A stretch of DNA of 64,000 nucleotides from Calothrix sp. NIES-3974 (GTDB lineage: Bacteria; Cyanobacteriota; Cyanobacteriia; Cyanobacteriales; Nostocaceae): the NCBI RefSeq assembly GCF_002368395.1, contig NZ_AP018254.1, positions 3,038,001 through 3,102,000 on the forward strand. The letters run 5' to 3'. Positions 49,659 to 62,431 of this stretch are shown piece by piece. A program made the position numbers and the translations under genes. The notes beneath the pieces were generated by a model, which saw nothing but the letters and a program-made list of their open reading frames with translations, made no database searches and was not told where the DNA came from. Every line of letters begins with the position of its first letter. Positions within the stretch are counted from its first letter, which is position 1.

Positions 49659-49837
49659 ACCTATCTATAACTGCGCTATTTCACTGCTAACCTAGGTTAA
49701 ATTCTCAATTCTTCGAGAACAAAAGTGTGATTTTTTACACTTTATACGGGGATGATGCGATCGCATTCACCCGTTTTGCGCGTAGGCTTGACCGGACCTA
49801 TGGGGTGATATTAATTTATCGCTTTATCTAGACCGCT

Positions 49838-50269
49838 CTATCTAGCATAATTGGCTCCCAATAGTTTCCCTAAAATCTGCTGACTCAGGGAATCTACCTG
49901 TTGCTCTAACGAACTTAAAGCTGCTTGCTTTTGGCGTTCGATTTCACTAGCTGCCTGTTCCCGTTGCATTTGCGCTTCTCTTTGTGCTTCCGCAACCCTT
50001 TGGGCATAAATTTTCTGTGCTTCAGCCTCAGCTTCGGCAATTAAAGCTTGGGATTTTTTCCGAGCATCCGCCAATTGCATCTCATAATCCTTAATCAAAC
50101 GTTCTGCTTGATCCAAACGAGTACGAGCATCTAACTTATTGGTTCGGATGTAGTTATCGCGATCGTCCAATGCTTTGGTTAGGGGCTTATAGAAAATTGC
50201 ATTCAATAAAACCGCTAACAGCAAGAACTGCAACGCCATAAAGGGTAAAGTTGCATCAAAATCAAACAT
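49838..50269 (-). CDS. atpG: ATP synthase subunit b' (photosynthetic type)
   Basis: A 143-residue second b-type subunit (atpF2), found only in phototrophs. The helix [35 protein letters not shown] (about 3-37) is followed by coiled coil ([54 protein letters not shown]). It pairs with b to form the stalk of the thylakoid enzyme. Confidence 0.95.
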   Translation of the reverse strand: MFDFDATLPFMALQFLLLAVLLNAIFYKPLTKALDDRDNYIRTNKLDARTRLDQAERLIKDYEMQLADARKKSQALIAEAEAEAQKIYAQRVAEAQREAQMQREQAASEIERQKQAALSSLEQQVDSLSQQILGKLLGANYAR

Positions 50270-50402
50270 TTCTTCCCGTCGTTCGGCCTACAAGATTTTT
50301 CTTATTGTCAGCAATATCAACAAATCTCTGTTTTCGGAAACCCGATTGCCAACAAGGGAGTCGTGTCCACACACTCAAATTTCCCAATAACCAACATCAA
50401 CC

Positions 50403-50456
50403 GTAGAGACGCACCATGTACAAAATGCTTACACATCTTCCACACTGCGTCTCTAC
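50403..50456. repeat. GTAGAGACG inverted repeat inside the atp operon
   Basis: Perfect 11-bp arms GTAGAGACGCA (50403-50413) and TGCGTCTCTAC (50446-50456) with a 32-nt loop, in the gap between the c gene (atpH) and b' gene (atpG). In the operon mRNA it would fold as a hairpin between the two genes. Confidence 0.8.
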
Positions 50457-50471
50457 AATCAATTAGCTATT

Positions 50472-50750
<279 letters not shown>

Positions 50751-50901
50751 TTATGGGCAGTTATTTGGATTTCCTGATGCGGAATTCCCAAGTTCAGAGA
50801 GAATTGTATGATTGATTGGTTTCTAGTCCATCTCAATACATCCAAAGTCTCATTTTTCTTATTTGTGACAAAATCCAGACATGAAACCCATGACATGGAT
50901 T

Positions 50902-51663
50902 TTAATGTTCCTCGTGTCCCTCTTCTCCGTGACCTTCTAAGGCTTCATGGATGTAAGCACCAGCCAAGGTGGCAAATACCAAAGCCTGAATTGCACTAGT
51001 AAATAAACCTAATGCCATCACTGGTAAAGGTACAAACAAAGGAACTAGTAGCACCAGCACTCCCACCACCAATTCATCCGCCAAGATGTTACCAAATAAA
51101 CGGAAACTGAGGGAAAGAGGCTTGGTGAAGTCTTCTAAAATCGCAATTGGTAATAGAACTGGCGTAGGTTCAATGTACTTTTTAAAGTAACCCAAACCTT
51201 TCTTGCTAAAACCAGCGTAGAAATAGGCTAAAGAAGTTAGTAACGCCAATGCCACCGTCGTATTTATATCATTTGTCGGGGCTGCTAATTCGCCCTCTGG
51301 TAACTTGATTAGTTTCCAGGGTATTAACGCTCCAGACCAATTCGATACGAAGATAAACAAAAATAAAGTACCAATAAACGGTACCCAAGGGCGATACTCT
51401 TTTTCACCCAACTGGTTTTTTGTTAAATCCCGAATAAATTCTAAGGCATATTCCATCAAATTTTGGATACCCTTTGGAATTCTCTGGATATTGCTAGTTG
51501 CAGCCAATGAAGCTATTACCAGCACCGCAATCACAAACCAGGAAGTCAAAAAAACCTGTCCATGTAATCTGAGATTGCCTATTTCCCAATAAAAATGATG
51601 CCCTACTTCCAACGAGGCTAGGGGAAAAGAATTAACAGCGTTTAAGACACTAAGCATTGGCAT
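50902..51663 (-). CDS. atpI: ATP synthase subunit a
   Basis: A 253-residue five- or six-helix membrane subunit (atpB in E. coli) that forms the proton half-channels. The helix [28 protein letters not shown] contains the essential Arg (SFRLFGN). [26 protein letters not shown] begins the first helix. An in-frame Met two codons in (51657) may be the true start. Ends with a His/Glu-rich tail ([10 protein letters not shown]). Confidence 0.96.
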   Translation of the reverse strand: MPMLSVLNAVNSFPLASLEVGHHFYWEIGNLRLHGQVFLTSWFVIAVLVIASLAATSNIQRIPKGIQNLMEYALEFIRDLTKNQLGEKEYRPWVPFIGTLFLFIFVSNWSGALIPWKLIKLPEGELAAPTNDINTTVALALLTSLAYFYAGFSKKGLGYFKKYIEPTPVLLPIAILEDFTKPLSLSFRLFGNILADELVVGVLVLLVPLFVPLPVMALGLFTSAIQALVFATLAGAYIHEALEGHGEEGHEEH

Positions 51664-51746
51664 TCTTCAAGAACTTTCCCCAAACAGTTAGGATTGGAGG
51701 ATTACTCGCTATCAATCTAACTTCACCAATAACACAGAATCAAATA

Positions 51747-52190
51747 TTATTTTGAGTCAGATATGAAAGCAATTTGTAGCATGTAGACCAAGAGTGTGGC
51801 TTTATAGGTGAGAAAACCCAGAAATATGGGCAAGATTTTTAACTGCTGCCATTGACTGGCCACAATTATTAGTACCGCGACTAAAGCCAGACGGTTCTTG
51901 CTCAAGCTCTGATTTTCCTCACTTAACCCCTCAACATCTTTTGCTAACATTCTTAAGTAAAGCACACCAGCACATGCCCCAAGCAAATAATTGAGGGCAA
52001 TGTTCATGGAGTAAAAAATCCACACAGAGATGAAAATAATTCCAATTAGCGCCAAAGTTATTACCAACAACTGTCGATAAAGTTGGTAAAACTCCTGCAT
52101 GGAATTTGCCGTGGTAGTATTTTTTTGACCATCGGCATCATCCTGCTGATTTGTTGAGATGGGGACGTGAGATTCGTCTCGATAGCTCAC
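51747..52190 (-). CDS. atp1: ATP synthase-associated membrane protein Atp1
   Basis: A 147-residue protein with four hydrophobic helices ([74 protein letters not shown]). First gene of the operon, upstream of atpI; it helps assemble the c ring in other systems (AtpI/UncI family). The operon order atp1-I-H-G-F-D-A-C is the cyanobacterial one, with beta/epsilon elsewhere. Confidence 0.9.
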   Translation of the reverse strand: MSYRDESHVPISTNQQDDADGQKNTTTANSMQEFYQLYRQLLVITLALIGIIFISVWIFYSMNIALNYLLGACAGVLYLRMLAKDVEGLSEENQSLSKNRLALVAVLIIVASQWQQLKILPIFLGFLTYKATLLVYMLQIAFISDSK

Positions 52191-52389
52191 AGGACTCGAT
52201 ACCAGTAAAGCTAGCTAGTTGACTTTTAATTTTCAGCCAGTTGAATCATATCATGATTGGGTAACAATACTTTAAGAAAAAACTATATTGTCACCAAGGG
52301 TAATCATCAGGTGAGTAGACGGGAGATTCCAGACCATGATCAAGTCAGTAAATTCACGATAGTACGATTTTGGGGAATCGTCACTAGGG

Positions 52390-52572
52390 ATGAACAGCTT
52401 TGTTGATATTTATACAGACCCGATTCCTCACTTGGCGATGGATTCTGGATGGGGAGATTCCGCAATGAACTGGGAGGACCAGTGGTCTGACTATAAAACT
52501 TGGCCGGGTTGCCGAAAATTTACTATTCCCCCATCTGCGATTGTTAGTTTAGTCGATAAATCGGGATGGTAA
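52390..52572 (+). CDS. Small Trp-rich hypothetical protein
   Basis: A 60-residue frame containing five Trp (DSGWGDSAMNWEDQWSDYKTW). No ribosome site is clear and no family is known. Likely a chance frame, but the length of the empty gap (52191-52864) leaves it possible. Confidence 0.25.
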   Translation: MNSFVDIYTDPIPHLAMDSGWGDSAMNWEDQWSDYKTWPGCRKFTIPPSAIVSLVDKSGW

Positions 52573-52864
52573 GCCACCAAGGTCAGCCAAAACTTTCCTA
52601 TTTCACATTCTAACTGTTGATTTTGGCAGTTTTTGTTCCCGAAGATCAGGTTTGAGTGGCAGGATTTTGGAAGGAATCAAACCGAAAATATTTGTAGAAC
52701 TTGTATTCAGAGAGTCTTGTATCCAAAAATATGCAGGAATCGGTAGACCGAATCATGTATTGCAAGTTATAAAATTTACTCTAGAAACGATATCAAAATC
52801 ATGGAATAAATAGACGACCAGAACCTTTGTAGTTATCTATATCTATTACTATCTCAATCAAGCG

Positions 52865-53191
52865 TTATATGCAGCGTTCTCGATAGTCAGCTTCATCAAG
52901 CCGATCAAGACTTCCAATCGTTACAACTGGAAAAGAATTTTCCGTATTTTCCTCACGTATTAACTGTTCTAATGAGTCCTCACCTTTCATGTTTCGATTA
53001 GCTGTGAGTATCATCATTTGATTGTCTTGAGCATAACGCCAAACGACGCGATCGCTACTTTCCATCAATAGCCCAACATCTCTGAAGGTGACAAATAGAA
53101 TTGCAATCAATTCTAGCCAGCCGAATTTTGCTAAAATACCCAAAAACAGGAGGGCGTAGCCGTCTAGATTATAATCAACTAGGAAGGTCAT
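52865..53191 (-). CDS. DUF5615-like PIN-fold protein (probable toxin)
   Basis: A 108-residue protein with the PIN-like acidic set: FLVDYNLDG (Asp5 and Asp9 region), TFRDVGLLMESSDRVVWRYAQDNQMMILTANRN. This is the DUF5615 arrangement (predicted RNase). It overlaps the preceding gene by 4 bp, forming an ATGA junction. By context it is a candidate toxin. Confidence 0.72.
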   Translation of the reverse strand: MTFLVDYNLDGYALLFLGILAKFGWLELIAILFVTFRDVGLLMESSDRVVWRYAQDNQMMILTANRNMKGEDSLEQLIREENTENSFPVVTIGSLDRLDEADYRERCI

Positions 53192-53565
53192 GTTTGATTA
53201 GCGATTCGTCTAGCTTTTTGCTCCTCAAGCTTTTTCCAGAGGGCTTCTTGGTCTGGTTTGTGGGGCATTGATGCAATTTTAGCCAGGCGATCGCGATTAC
53301 GTTCTTGCCAATATTGGTAAATTTCTTCTCTTGTGTGAAGAACTTGTTGATATTCTATCTCTATGGTTGATCGATTTGCTTCAATGTAGGATAAAGCTGC
53401 TTCAATTTGTGCATCCGTCAGATTCAGTTTGTCGCGGATTAATTTAGGTGGGTAATGGATTTTCAAAAAATCTAAAACATCGTAAAGACTGATGCGTGTA
53501 CCTGCAATTGTTAAACCACGCTCTGTACGAACTATTAAAGTTCGATTGTTTGCTGATAAAGCCAT
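53188..53565 (-). CDS. DUF433 family protein (probable antitoxin)
   Basis: A 125-residue protein. RTERGLTIAGTRISLYDVLDFLKIHYPPKLIRDKLNLTDAQIEAALSYIEANRS is the DUF433 helix-turn-helix-like domain (about 12-65), found as the antitoxin partner of DUF5615 proteins. The C-terminal half is a charged helix. The two genes overlap by 4 bp, typical of toxin-antitoxin pairs. An IS630 element lies about 40 bp from its start. Confidence 0.78.
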   Translation of the reverse strand: MALSANNRTLIVRTERGLTIAGTRISLYDVLDFLKIHYPPKLIRDKLNLTDAQIEAALSYIEANRSTIEIEYQQVLHTREEIYQYWQERNRDRLAKIASMPHKPDQEALWKKLEEQKARRIANQT

Positions 53566-53607
53566 CGTTTACCGTTACATTTTTTTTAATTGAGAGTATT
53601 AATGAAC

Positions 53608-54627
53608 TACAGCACTTTCGAGGTAAATGAGGTACACTTGTTATTAGTGCATCAAAAATTAAAATGAAACCCTACTCAATCGATTTACGAGAAAAAATAG
53701 TAAGTGCTTACGAAAAGGGTGATACATCAATTCGAGGAGTAGCTGTGCAGTTTGGTATAGCAAAAAGCTATGTGCAGAAGCTAATCAGGCAAAAAAGATT
53801 GGAAGGGCATCTAGAACCCAAAAAGCAAGGTGGAGCAATGAAGGGTAAGCTAGATGATTACGGTGGCGAATTAGCAGAAATGGTTCAAAGTTACCCGGAT
53901 TTAACTTTATTGGAATATTGCGAGTATTTTGGAGAAAAATATAACATTTGGGTGTGTGCAAGTGTGATGTGTTGTGCATTGCAAAAACAAGAATTAACTC
54001 GAAAAAAAAGACTTTACGTAGCAGCCAAGCGAAAACAGAAAGAGTCCAAAAACTGAGATTAGAATATTGGGAGAAAGTAAAACACATAGACCCAGAAAAC
54101 CTTGTGTTTATAGACGAAATGGGTGTTTTGCTTGGTTTGACTAGAACTCATGCTCGAAGCGATCGCGGGAGTAGAGCTTATGATTTTAAACCATATTACC
54201 GAGGTGCAAAAATAAGTGTAATTGGAGGAATTAGCTTCAAAAAAGTCTTAGCTGTGATGACTTTAAATGGCTCAATGAATGGAGAAGCTTATAAAGTTTT
54301 TGTAGAGCATTTTTTACTTCCACAATTATGGGTTGGTGCAGTCGTTGTAATGGATAATCTGCCAGCACATAAAGTCGAAGAGATTAAGCCTTTGATTGAA
54401 TCTGTAGGAGCAAGTGTTCTTTATCTATCTCCTTATTCCCCTGAATTTAATCCAATTGAACATTGGTGGTCACAATTAAAAGCGTTCTTAAAACAGTTTT
54501 CTCCTAAAAGTGCATCTGTAGTTGATGGTTTAATTAAAATTGCACTGACATTAGTTGATCCAAAGCATCTAAAAAATTGGTTTACTAATTGTTGCTACTG
54601 TACCTCATAAACCTCGAATCTGCTGTA
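53608..54627 (+). mobile_element. IS630-family insertion sequence, complete
   Basis: Terminal inverted repeats of 26-28 bp: TACAGCACTTTCGAGG... (53608-53635) and its imperfect inverted copy (54600-54627). The TA dinucleotides at both ends fit the TA target duplication of IS630/Tc1-mariner elements; the element proper is then 53610-54625, about 1.0 kb. It holds a transposase in two frames and is probably functional. Confidence 0.9.
53664..54610 (+). CDS. IS630 transposase made by -1 frameshift
   Basis: The first frame (53664-54056, 130 residues) encodes the helix-turn-helix (MKPYSIDLREKIVSAYEKGD..IRGVAVQFGIAKSYVQKLI). The second frame (usable from about 54002 to 54610) encodes the DDE catalytic part: VFIDEMG, VVMDNLPAHK and SPYSPEFNPIEHWWSQLK. 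The overlap has a run of eight A (54002-54009), so a -1 slip joins TR to KKKTLRSS. This is a usual scheme in cyanobacterial IS630 elements. The joined product is about 315 residues and appears intact. Confidence 0.88.
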
Positions 54628-54696
54628 TTTTACTATTTAGGAAATCGCTTGAGAAACTAGTTGGATTACACCTGGGCAATAAATCAGGATTCCCGC

Positions 54697-55887
54697 CTAT
54701 TCCTTAAGGATAATCAGCTGTCGTTGTTGTAGCGATCGCACTCCTGTTAAATCTAATTCTACCTGTTCTAAAATCTGAGTGACACTGCTACTACCATCAC
54801 ATGCTTCCATGAATGCGAGTTCTGCACTGGTTAAATTCACAATTTGGTAATCGTAATTGAAAACTGTTTGACCGGGAAACCCATCGATACAGGGATGAAT
54901 TTCCGGAATCGCCGATTGTAATAAATTATCATCACTCCAGTCCGATTTCCGCAAAGGTGGACGGGCAAGGAAAAATTCGTAATGGCTGGTTTCTGGGTCA
55001 AGTAGTTCAATGAGACGATAAATTTGCCGGGGAGATAAATTTTGACTCCGCTCCATCAATTCCGGGTATTTACCGATGAGTCGCTCTAAATTCCAAAATC
55101 CCGGATTAGAAAAACCGACAAACTCTAACCCCGATGCGTCAATTAGTTCAAACAAAGTATCAATATTGTAATCAATTTCTTGGGGATGGACATACATATC
55201 CGCAAAATTTTCATCCCGATGATTTTCTAGACTCCACCGTTCCTGGTCACGCTTGCGAATGCGGTTATTTTCGGGGAGACTAGCAAAAATTTTCCGACCG
55301 ATTTCCACCCCATCACGATAATCACCCCGTTGATCACCCTGGAGCAATGCGATCGCTTTTTGCATTAACCTAACTTCCCATCTTCCTAACTCCCCATACA
55401 CAAAAATATGAAAAATTCCCCCAGGTGCTAACTTCCTCCCTAAAGCTTGAATCCCCCGTACCGGGTCGTCAGTGTGGTGCAATACCCCCACACAATTAAT
55501 CAAATCAAACTCCCCCGGTAACTGCTCCACATCAAATAAACTCAACTGCTGAAATTCTACCCGGTCTGCTCCACTGCGCCGACATCTTTCCCGCGCTACC
55601 TCCAAAGTTCCTGCACTAATGTCAATCCCCACCACCTGTGCATGGGGATTCAAATGCACTAAATATTCCGTACCCACCCCCGAACCACATCCCGCATCGA
55701 GAATACGGATATTCTCCCGCTCCGGTTTCCTTCCCGCACAAAAATTATAGGCAGCCAACCAATTCCAGCGCCAATTATAACCCGGTGGCGGTTCATCTAG
55801 AAGCGGTTCCGGAGGAAATGGGTAGGTATCATAAAGTTTGGCAACTGCTGCGGTGACTTGTTGAGTCTGGGACTGAGCTTCGGACAT
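54697..55887 (-). CDS. SAM-dependent methyltransferase with PqqD-like C-terminus
   Basis: A 396-residue class I methyltransferase. Motif I is ILDAGCGSGVGTEYL (about 63-77), followed by VVGIDISAGTLEVARERC and FDLINCVGVLHHTDDPVRGI (motif IV). Residues 190-310 are a linker or substrate domain. The C-terminal 60 residues (YQIVNLTSAELAFMEACDGSSSVTQILEQVELD) look like a PqqD-like peptide-binding domain. The substrate cannot be predicted. A heptamer repeat (AATACAG type) lies 15-40 bp upstream. Confidence 0.85.
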   Translation of the reverse strand: MSEAQSQTQQVTAAVAKLYDTYPFPPEPLLDEPPPGYNWRWNWLAAYNFCAGRKPERENIRILDAGCGSGVGTEYLVHLNPHAQVVGIDISAGTLEVARERCRRSGADRVEFQQLSLFDVEQLPGEFDLINCVGVLHHTDDPVRGIQALGRKLAPGGIFHIFVYGELGRWEVRLMQKAIALLQGDQRGDYRDGVEIGRKIFASLPENNRIRKRDQERWSLENHRDENFADMYVHPQEIDYNIDTLFELIDASGLEFVGFSNPGFWNLERLIGKYPELMERSQNLSPRQIYRLIELLDPETSHYEFFLARPPLRKSDWSDDNLLQSAIPEIHPCIDGFPGQTVFNYDYQIVNLTSAELAFMEACDGSSSVTQILEQVELDLTGVRSLQQRQLIILKE

Positions 55888-55897
55888 AATTGCAGAA

Positions 55898-55930
55898 GAA
55901 TACAGGATACAGAATTACAGAATACAGGAG
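55898..55930. repeat. Heptamer repeat (GAATACAG) before the methyltransferase start
   Basis: AATACAGGATACAGAATTACAGAATACAGG; same heptamer as 18084-18116. Confidence 0.65.
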
Positions 55931-56057
55931 GAGGGGGAGATTGGGGAACAGTTGAAGTTGAATTAAGGATACGGGAGGAGGTTAATCCAGACGAAAAGGA
56001 GGTTTTGTCGAGTTTCACGGCTTTGTCTGAGGGGTAACAAGGTGGATGTAACCTAGC

Positions 56058-56215
56058 TAGGGCAAGCTTTTCGTCTTAACGACTCCTGAAAAGATGAAAA
56101 TTAATTTTAGCGATCGCTCAACGGTTGAATGGGAGTTTTAAGCACTGGTGGATAGAAAAATATTAGTGTTGGCTTTTTATCTTTTCAGTATCTATCGCCT
56201 GAAAAGCTTGCCCTA
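56058..56215. repeat. Inverted-repeat element upstream of apcE
   Basis: Perfect 15-bp outer arms TAGGGCAAGCTTTTC (56058-56072) and GAAAAGCTTGCCCTA (56201-56215), with an inner inverted pair CTGAAAAGATGAAAA / TTTTTATCTTTTCAG near 56087-56101 and 56174-56188. Total 158 bp, no coding capacity; MITE-like. It ends 307 bp before apcE. Confidence 0.7.
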
Positions 56216-56283
56216 CAATGAGTTGATGACGCTTGTCACCCCTTTAGAGGCTTTGTACCGTGGTTCTGCTGTCAGCAAGCGTT

Positions 56284-56317
56284 AATCCAAAATCCAAAAT
56301 CTAAAATCCAAAATCCC
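56284..56317. repeat. Heptamer repeat (AAAATCC)
   Basis: Four to five units; same type as 45886-45918. Otherwise nothing seen between 56318 and the apcE leader. Confidence 0.7.
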
Positions 56318-56486
56318 CAGCTTTTTCTCCCATAATCTACATACTTCTTAATATTTACCCTGATACAACCCAAAACGTTTTAATCTAAAAACTGAATGGG
56401 TTAATTTTTTCCGGAAACATGATTGGTGGTAAAAATAGATGCATGAAATCACCGACTTGTCAAGCCGCAAATCGACCCAAACTTAA

Positions 56487-59845
<3,359 letters not shown>

Positions 59846-59953
59846 AACCGGGAAATAAGATCAGGGTGGACTTTTCATCCTGAATTTAAATAAATCAACT
59901 CAACTGGGATAGTAGGGTTTTGACTCCTTACCCAGTTGTTTTTTCATGGATTT

Positions 59954-60031
59954 TCTCGCGAGAAAATCGGGATTTGGGAGTAGCCATCTTCTTCTCGCGA
60001 GAAAATCGGGATTTGGGAGTAGCCATCTTCA
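59954..60031. repeat. 39-bp direct repeat with TCTCGCGAGA palindrome
   Basis: Two nearly perfect 39-bp copies starting at 59954 and 59993 (TCTCGCGAGAAAATCGGGAT...). Each contains TTCTCGCGAGAA. It lies in the 59846-60696 gap between apcE and apcA; the frame through it is not protein-like. Confidence 0.75.
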
Positions 60032-60270
60032 TAAGAAACCGCTACGCGTCTACATGTAAGCGTATGGGTAGCATTGTCCTAGACAAGCTTTATAGTGGAA
60101 AACTGGGTACACCAGAAGTTAAACGAATGAAAGGCATTTTTCCCCACTCCCTACTCCCCACAGCCTGTAGCAAGCCACTAGTGCGTCTACAATGTCAAGT
60201 CAGCCCCTTATATTATTTTTAGACACAACCAAACAAGAAAACAGTTTATTTCCACTCCCCACTTCCTGTA

Positions 60271-60296
60271 CAGACGACCCGACGGGTTGTCTCTAC
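60271..60296. repeat. GACG palindrome before apcA
   Basis: CAGACGACCCGACGGGTTGTCTCTAC, imperfect. The gap up to 60696 also holds an AAAATCC heptamer remnant near 60320; the apcA promoter must lie here but is not evident. Confidence 0.6.
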
Positions 60297-60696
60297 TCCC
60301 TATTTACAGGTCAATTCCCAATCCAAAATCCAAAATCCAATTTAGGGTATTACTTTCTTCCCCTGTAAATTTCTCCAACCAAAAGCTTGACAATCGTTCT
60401 GGCTTGTGGATGTGAGGTAATCCTGAAAATAATGTTACAAACTGTTAAAAACAGTCATAAATACTCAACAGAATGCTGGAAAATATTTGCGGGAGGTATC
60501 TGAGTTTTCCCAGCTTGTGTACTCGGATTTACTCAAGCAGGCTCAAATAAAAGTGGAAATTGGGCAATAAGTAGGTCAAACAGCTTGTTGTTCATCACCA
60601 CAAGAGAGCGAAAACTCAGTCAGCCATTAAAAAAACAAAGTTGCACCAGTTTTAATCAAACTACTGGTTACATTCGTAATTGGAGGAATCCATTCA

Positions 60697-61182
60697 ATGA
60701 GTATCGTCACGAAGTCCATCGTGAATGCAGACGCTGAAGCCCGTTACCTCAGCCCTGGCGAATTAGATAGAATCAAAACCTTCGTAACAAGCGGAGAGAA
60801 GCGCCTACGCATCGCTCAAGTATTGACCGACAACCGTGAACGGATTGTGAAACAAGCAGGCGACCAACTATTCCAAAAACGTCCTGACGTTGTTTCTCCC
60901 GGTGGAAACGCCTATGGTCAAGAAATGACAGCAACCTGCTTGCGTGACCTGGATTACTACCTGCGTTTGATTACCTACGGAATCGTATCTGGTGACGTGA
61001 CCCCCATCGAAGAAATCGGTATCGTTGGCGTTCGGGAAATGTACAAATCCTTGGGAACCCCCATCGATGCAGTAGCAGGTGGTGTTGCCGCGATGAAAGG
61101 AATTGCTATTGGCATGATGTCTGGAGAAGACGCAGCAGAAGCAGGTTCTTACTTCGACTACGTTATCGGTGCAATGTCATAG
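60697..61182 (+). CDS. apcA: Allophycocyanin alpha subunit
   Basis: A 161-residue globin-like phycobiliprotein carrying phycocyanobilin at Cys81 ([20 protein letters not shown]). [26 protein letters not shown] starts it and it ends in [11 protein letters not shown], both typical. GGAGG lies 11-15 nt before the ATG. It pairs with ApcB in trimers of the core cylinders. apcB follows after 106 bp. Confidence 0.98.
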   Translation: MSIVTKSIVNADAEARYLSPGELDRIKTFVTSGEKRLRIAQVLTDNRERIVKQAGDQLFQKRPDVVSPGGNAYGQEMTATCLRDLDYYLRLITYGIVSGDVTPIEEIGIVGVREMYKSLGTPIDAVAGGVAAMKGIAIGMMSGEDAAEAGSYFDYVIGAMS

Positions 61183-61288
61183 TGCGATTACTACTAGTTT
61201 TGCGATCGCAGAATAAATCGGAACCAAACTAGAATTTTGCACACAGGCAAAAGACTGCCATTAGGTTGTAAATAAGGGAATCACAACA

Positions 61289-61774
61289 ATGCAAGACGCT
61301 ATTACCGCAGTAATTAACTCCTCCGACGTTCAAGGTAAATACCTAGACTCGGCCGCGATGGAAAAGCTCAAAGGCTACTTCGCAACAGGTGAACTTCGTG
61401 TTCGTGCAGCTACCACCATCAGCGCTAACGCTGCCGCAATTGTCAAAGAAGCAGTTGCCAAATCCTTGTTGTACTCCGATATCACCCGTCCCGGTGGTAA
61501 CATGTACACCACCCGTCGTTACGCTGCATGTATCCGCGACCTCGACTACTACCTCCGTTACGCAACCTACGCAATGCTCGCAGGTGACCCCTCTATCCTA
61601 GATGAGCGCGTACTCAACGGATTAAAAGAAACCTACAACTCCTTGGGAGTACCCATTGGTGCAACTGTACAAGCAATCCAAGCCATGAAAGAAGTAACAG
61701 CTAGCTTGGTTGGTCCAGATGCAGGTAAAGAAATGGGTGTTTACTTCGATTACATCTCCTCCGGCTTAAGCTAG
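61289..61774 (+). CDS. apcB: Allophycocyanin beta subunit
   Basis: A 161-residue phycobiliprotein with the chromophore Cys in [20 protein letters not shown] (Cys82) and the Asn-methylation site NMYTTRR (Asn72 region). Start [20 protein letters not shown] and end [12 protein letters not shown] fit the family. It forms the (alpha-beta)3 trimer with ApcA. Confidence 0.98.
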   Translation: MQDAITAVINSSDVQGKYLDSAAMEKLKGYFATGELRVRAATTISANAAAIVKEAVAKSLLYSDITRPGGNMYTTRRYAACIRDLDYYLRYATYAMLAGDPSILDERVLNGLKETYNSLGVPIGATVQAIQAMKEVTASLVGPDAGKEMGVYFDYISSGLS

Positions 61775-62076
61775 GAAAAGAATAACTCGTACTACAAAGC
61801 AATTTCAGTTTCAGAAAATATCGAGATTAAATTGTTGGCAGTGCGAAATCAGGGCTGGAAATCAATCGTGAGTGCGAGAACCGTTCTTTGCTTATCATCC
61901 AGGTGAATCATCGCCATGATGAGTGGGATTGGTCTTGTATTGGCGCATGGTTTCCAGTCTTTGAGTGAGTGGACTGGGTAAATCAGAGATTAGTTAATCA
62001 CAGCCACTAGCTTGCAGAATTTCATAAGACATCACATACAAAAGTTATCCCCATCAAAATCGGAGACATTAAACCT

Positions 62077-62280
62077 ATGCGCATGTTTAAAATTACGGCT
62101 TGCGTTCCCAGCCAAACCAGAATTCGTACCCAACGTGAATTACAAAACACCTACTTTACCAAGTTAGTTGCCTACGATAACTGGTTCAAAGAACAGCAAC
62201 GGATTCAAAAAATGGGTGGCAAAATCGTTAAAGTTGAACTTGCAACTGGTAAGCAAGGTGCAAATACTGGGTTACTTTAA
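62077..62280 (+). CDS. apcC: Allophycocyanin-associated small core linker
   Basis: A 67-residue linker (LC7.8) that sits inside terminal allophycocyanin trimers. MRMFKITACVPSQTRIRTQRELQNTYFTKLVAYDNWFKEQQRIQKMGGKIVKVELATGK is the complete CpcD-like domain. It lies 302 bp after apcB, downstream of a weak hairpin region, and ends before a strong terminator at 62336; it is probably cotranscribed with apcAB and on its own. Confidence 0.97.
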   Translation: MRMFKITACVPSQTRIRTQRELQNTYFTKLVAYDNWFKEQQRIQKMGGKIVKVELATGKQGANTGLL

Positions 62281-62335
62281 GCATCAACACCAATATTCGA
62301 GATTCGAGTTTGATTTATCATTTCTGGGAGTTGTC

Positions 62336-62361
62336 AAGAGGTCGAGGAGCGACCTCTTTTT
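62336..62361 (+). terminator. Rho-independent terminator of the apc operon
   Basis: AAGAGGTCG, 5-nt loop AGGAG, CGACCTCTT, then TTT. Nine-bp stem. Confidence 0.85.
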
Positions 62362-62431
62362 GTGATTCATAACCAAACAGCAGCGAATAGGTTAATATCA
62401 ACACTGAACCTTACCATTGCCCAGATTAACA

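Noticed and set aside
59920-60222. 100-codon frame with repeated FSRENRDLGVAIF
   Set aside because: Comes from the 39-bp direct repeat; no ribosome site or other support.
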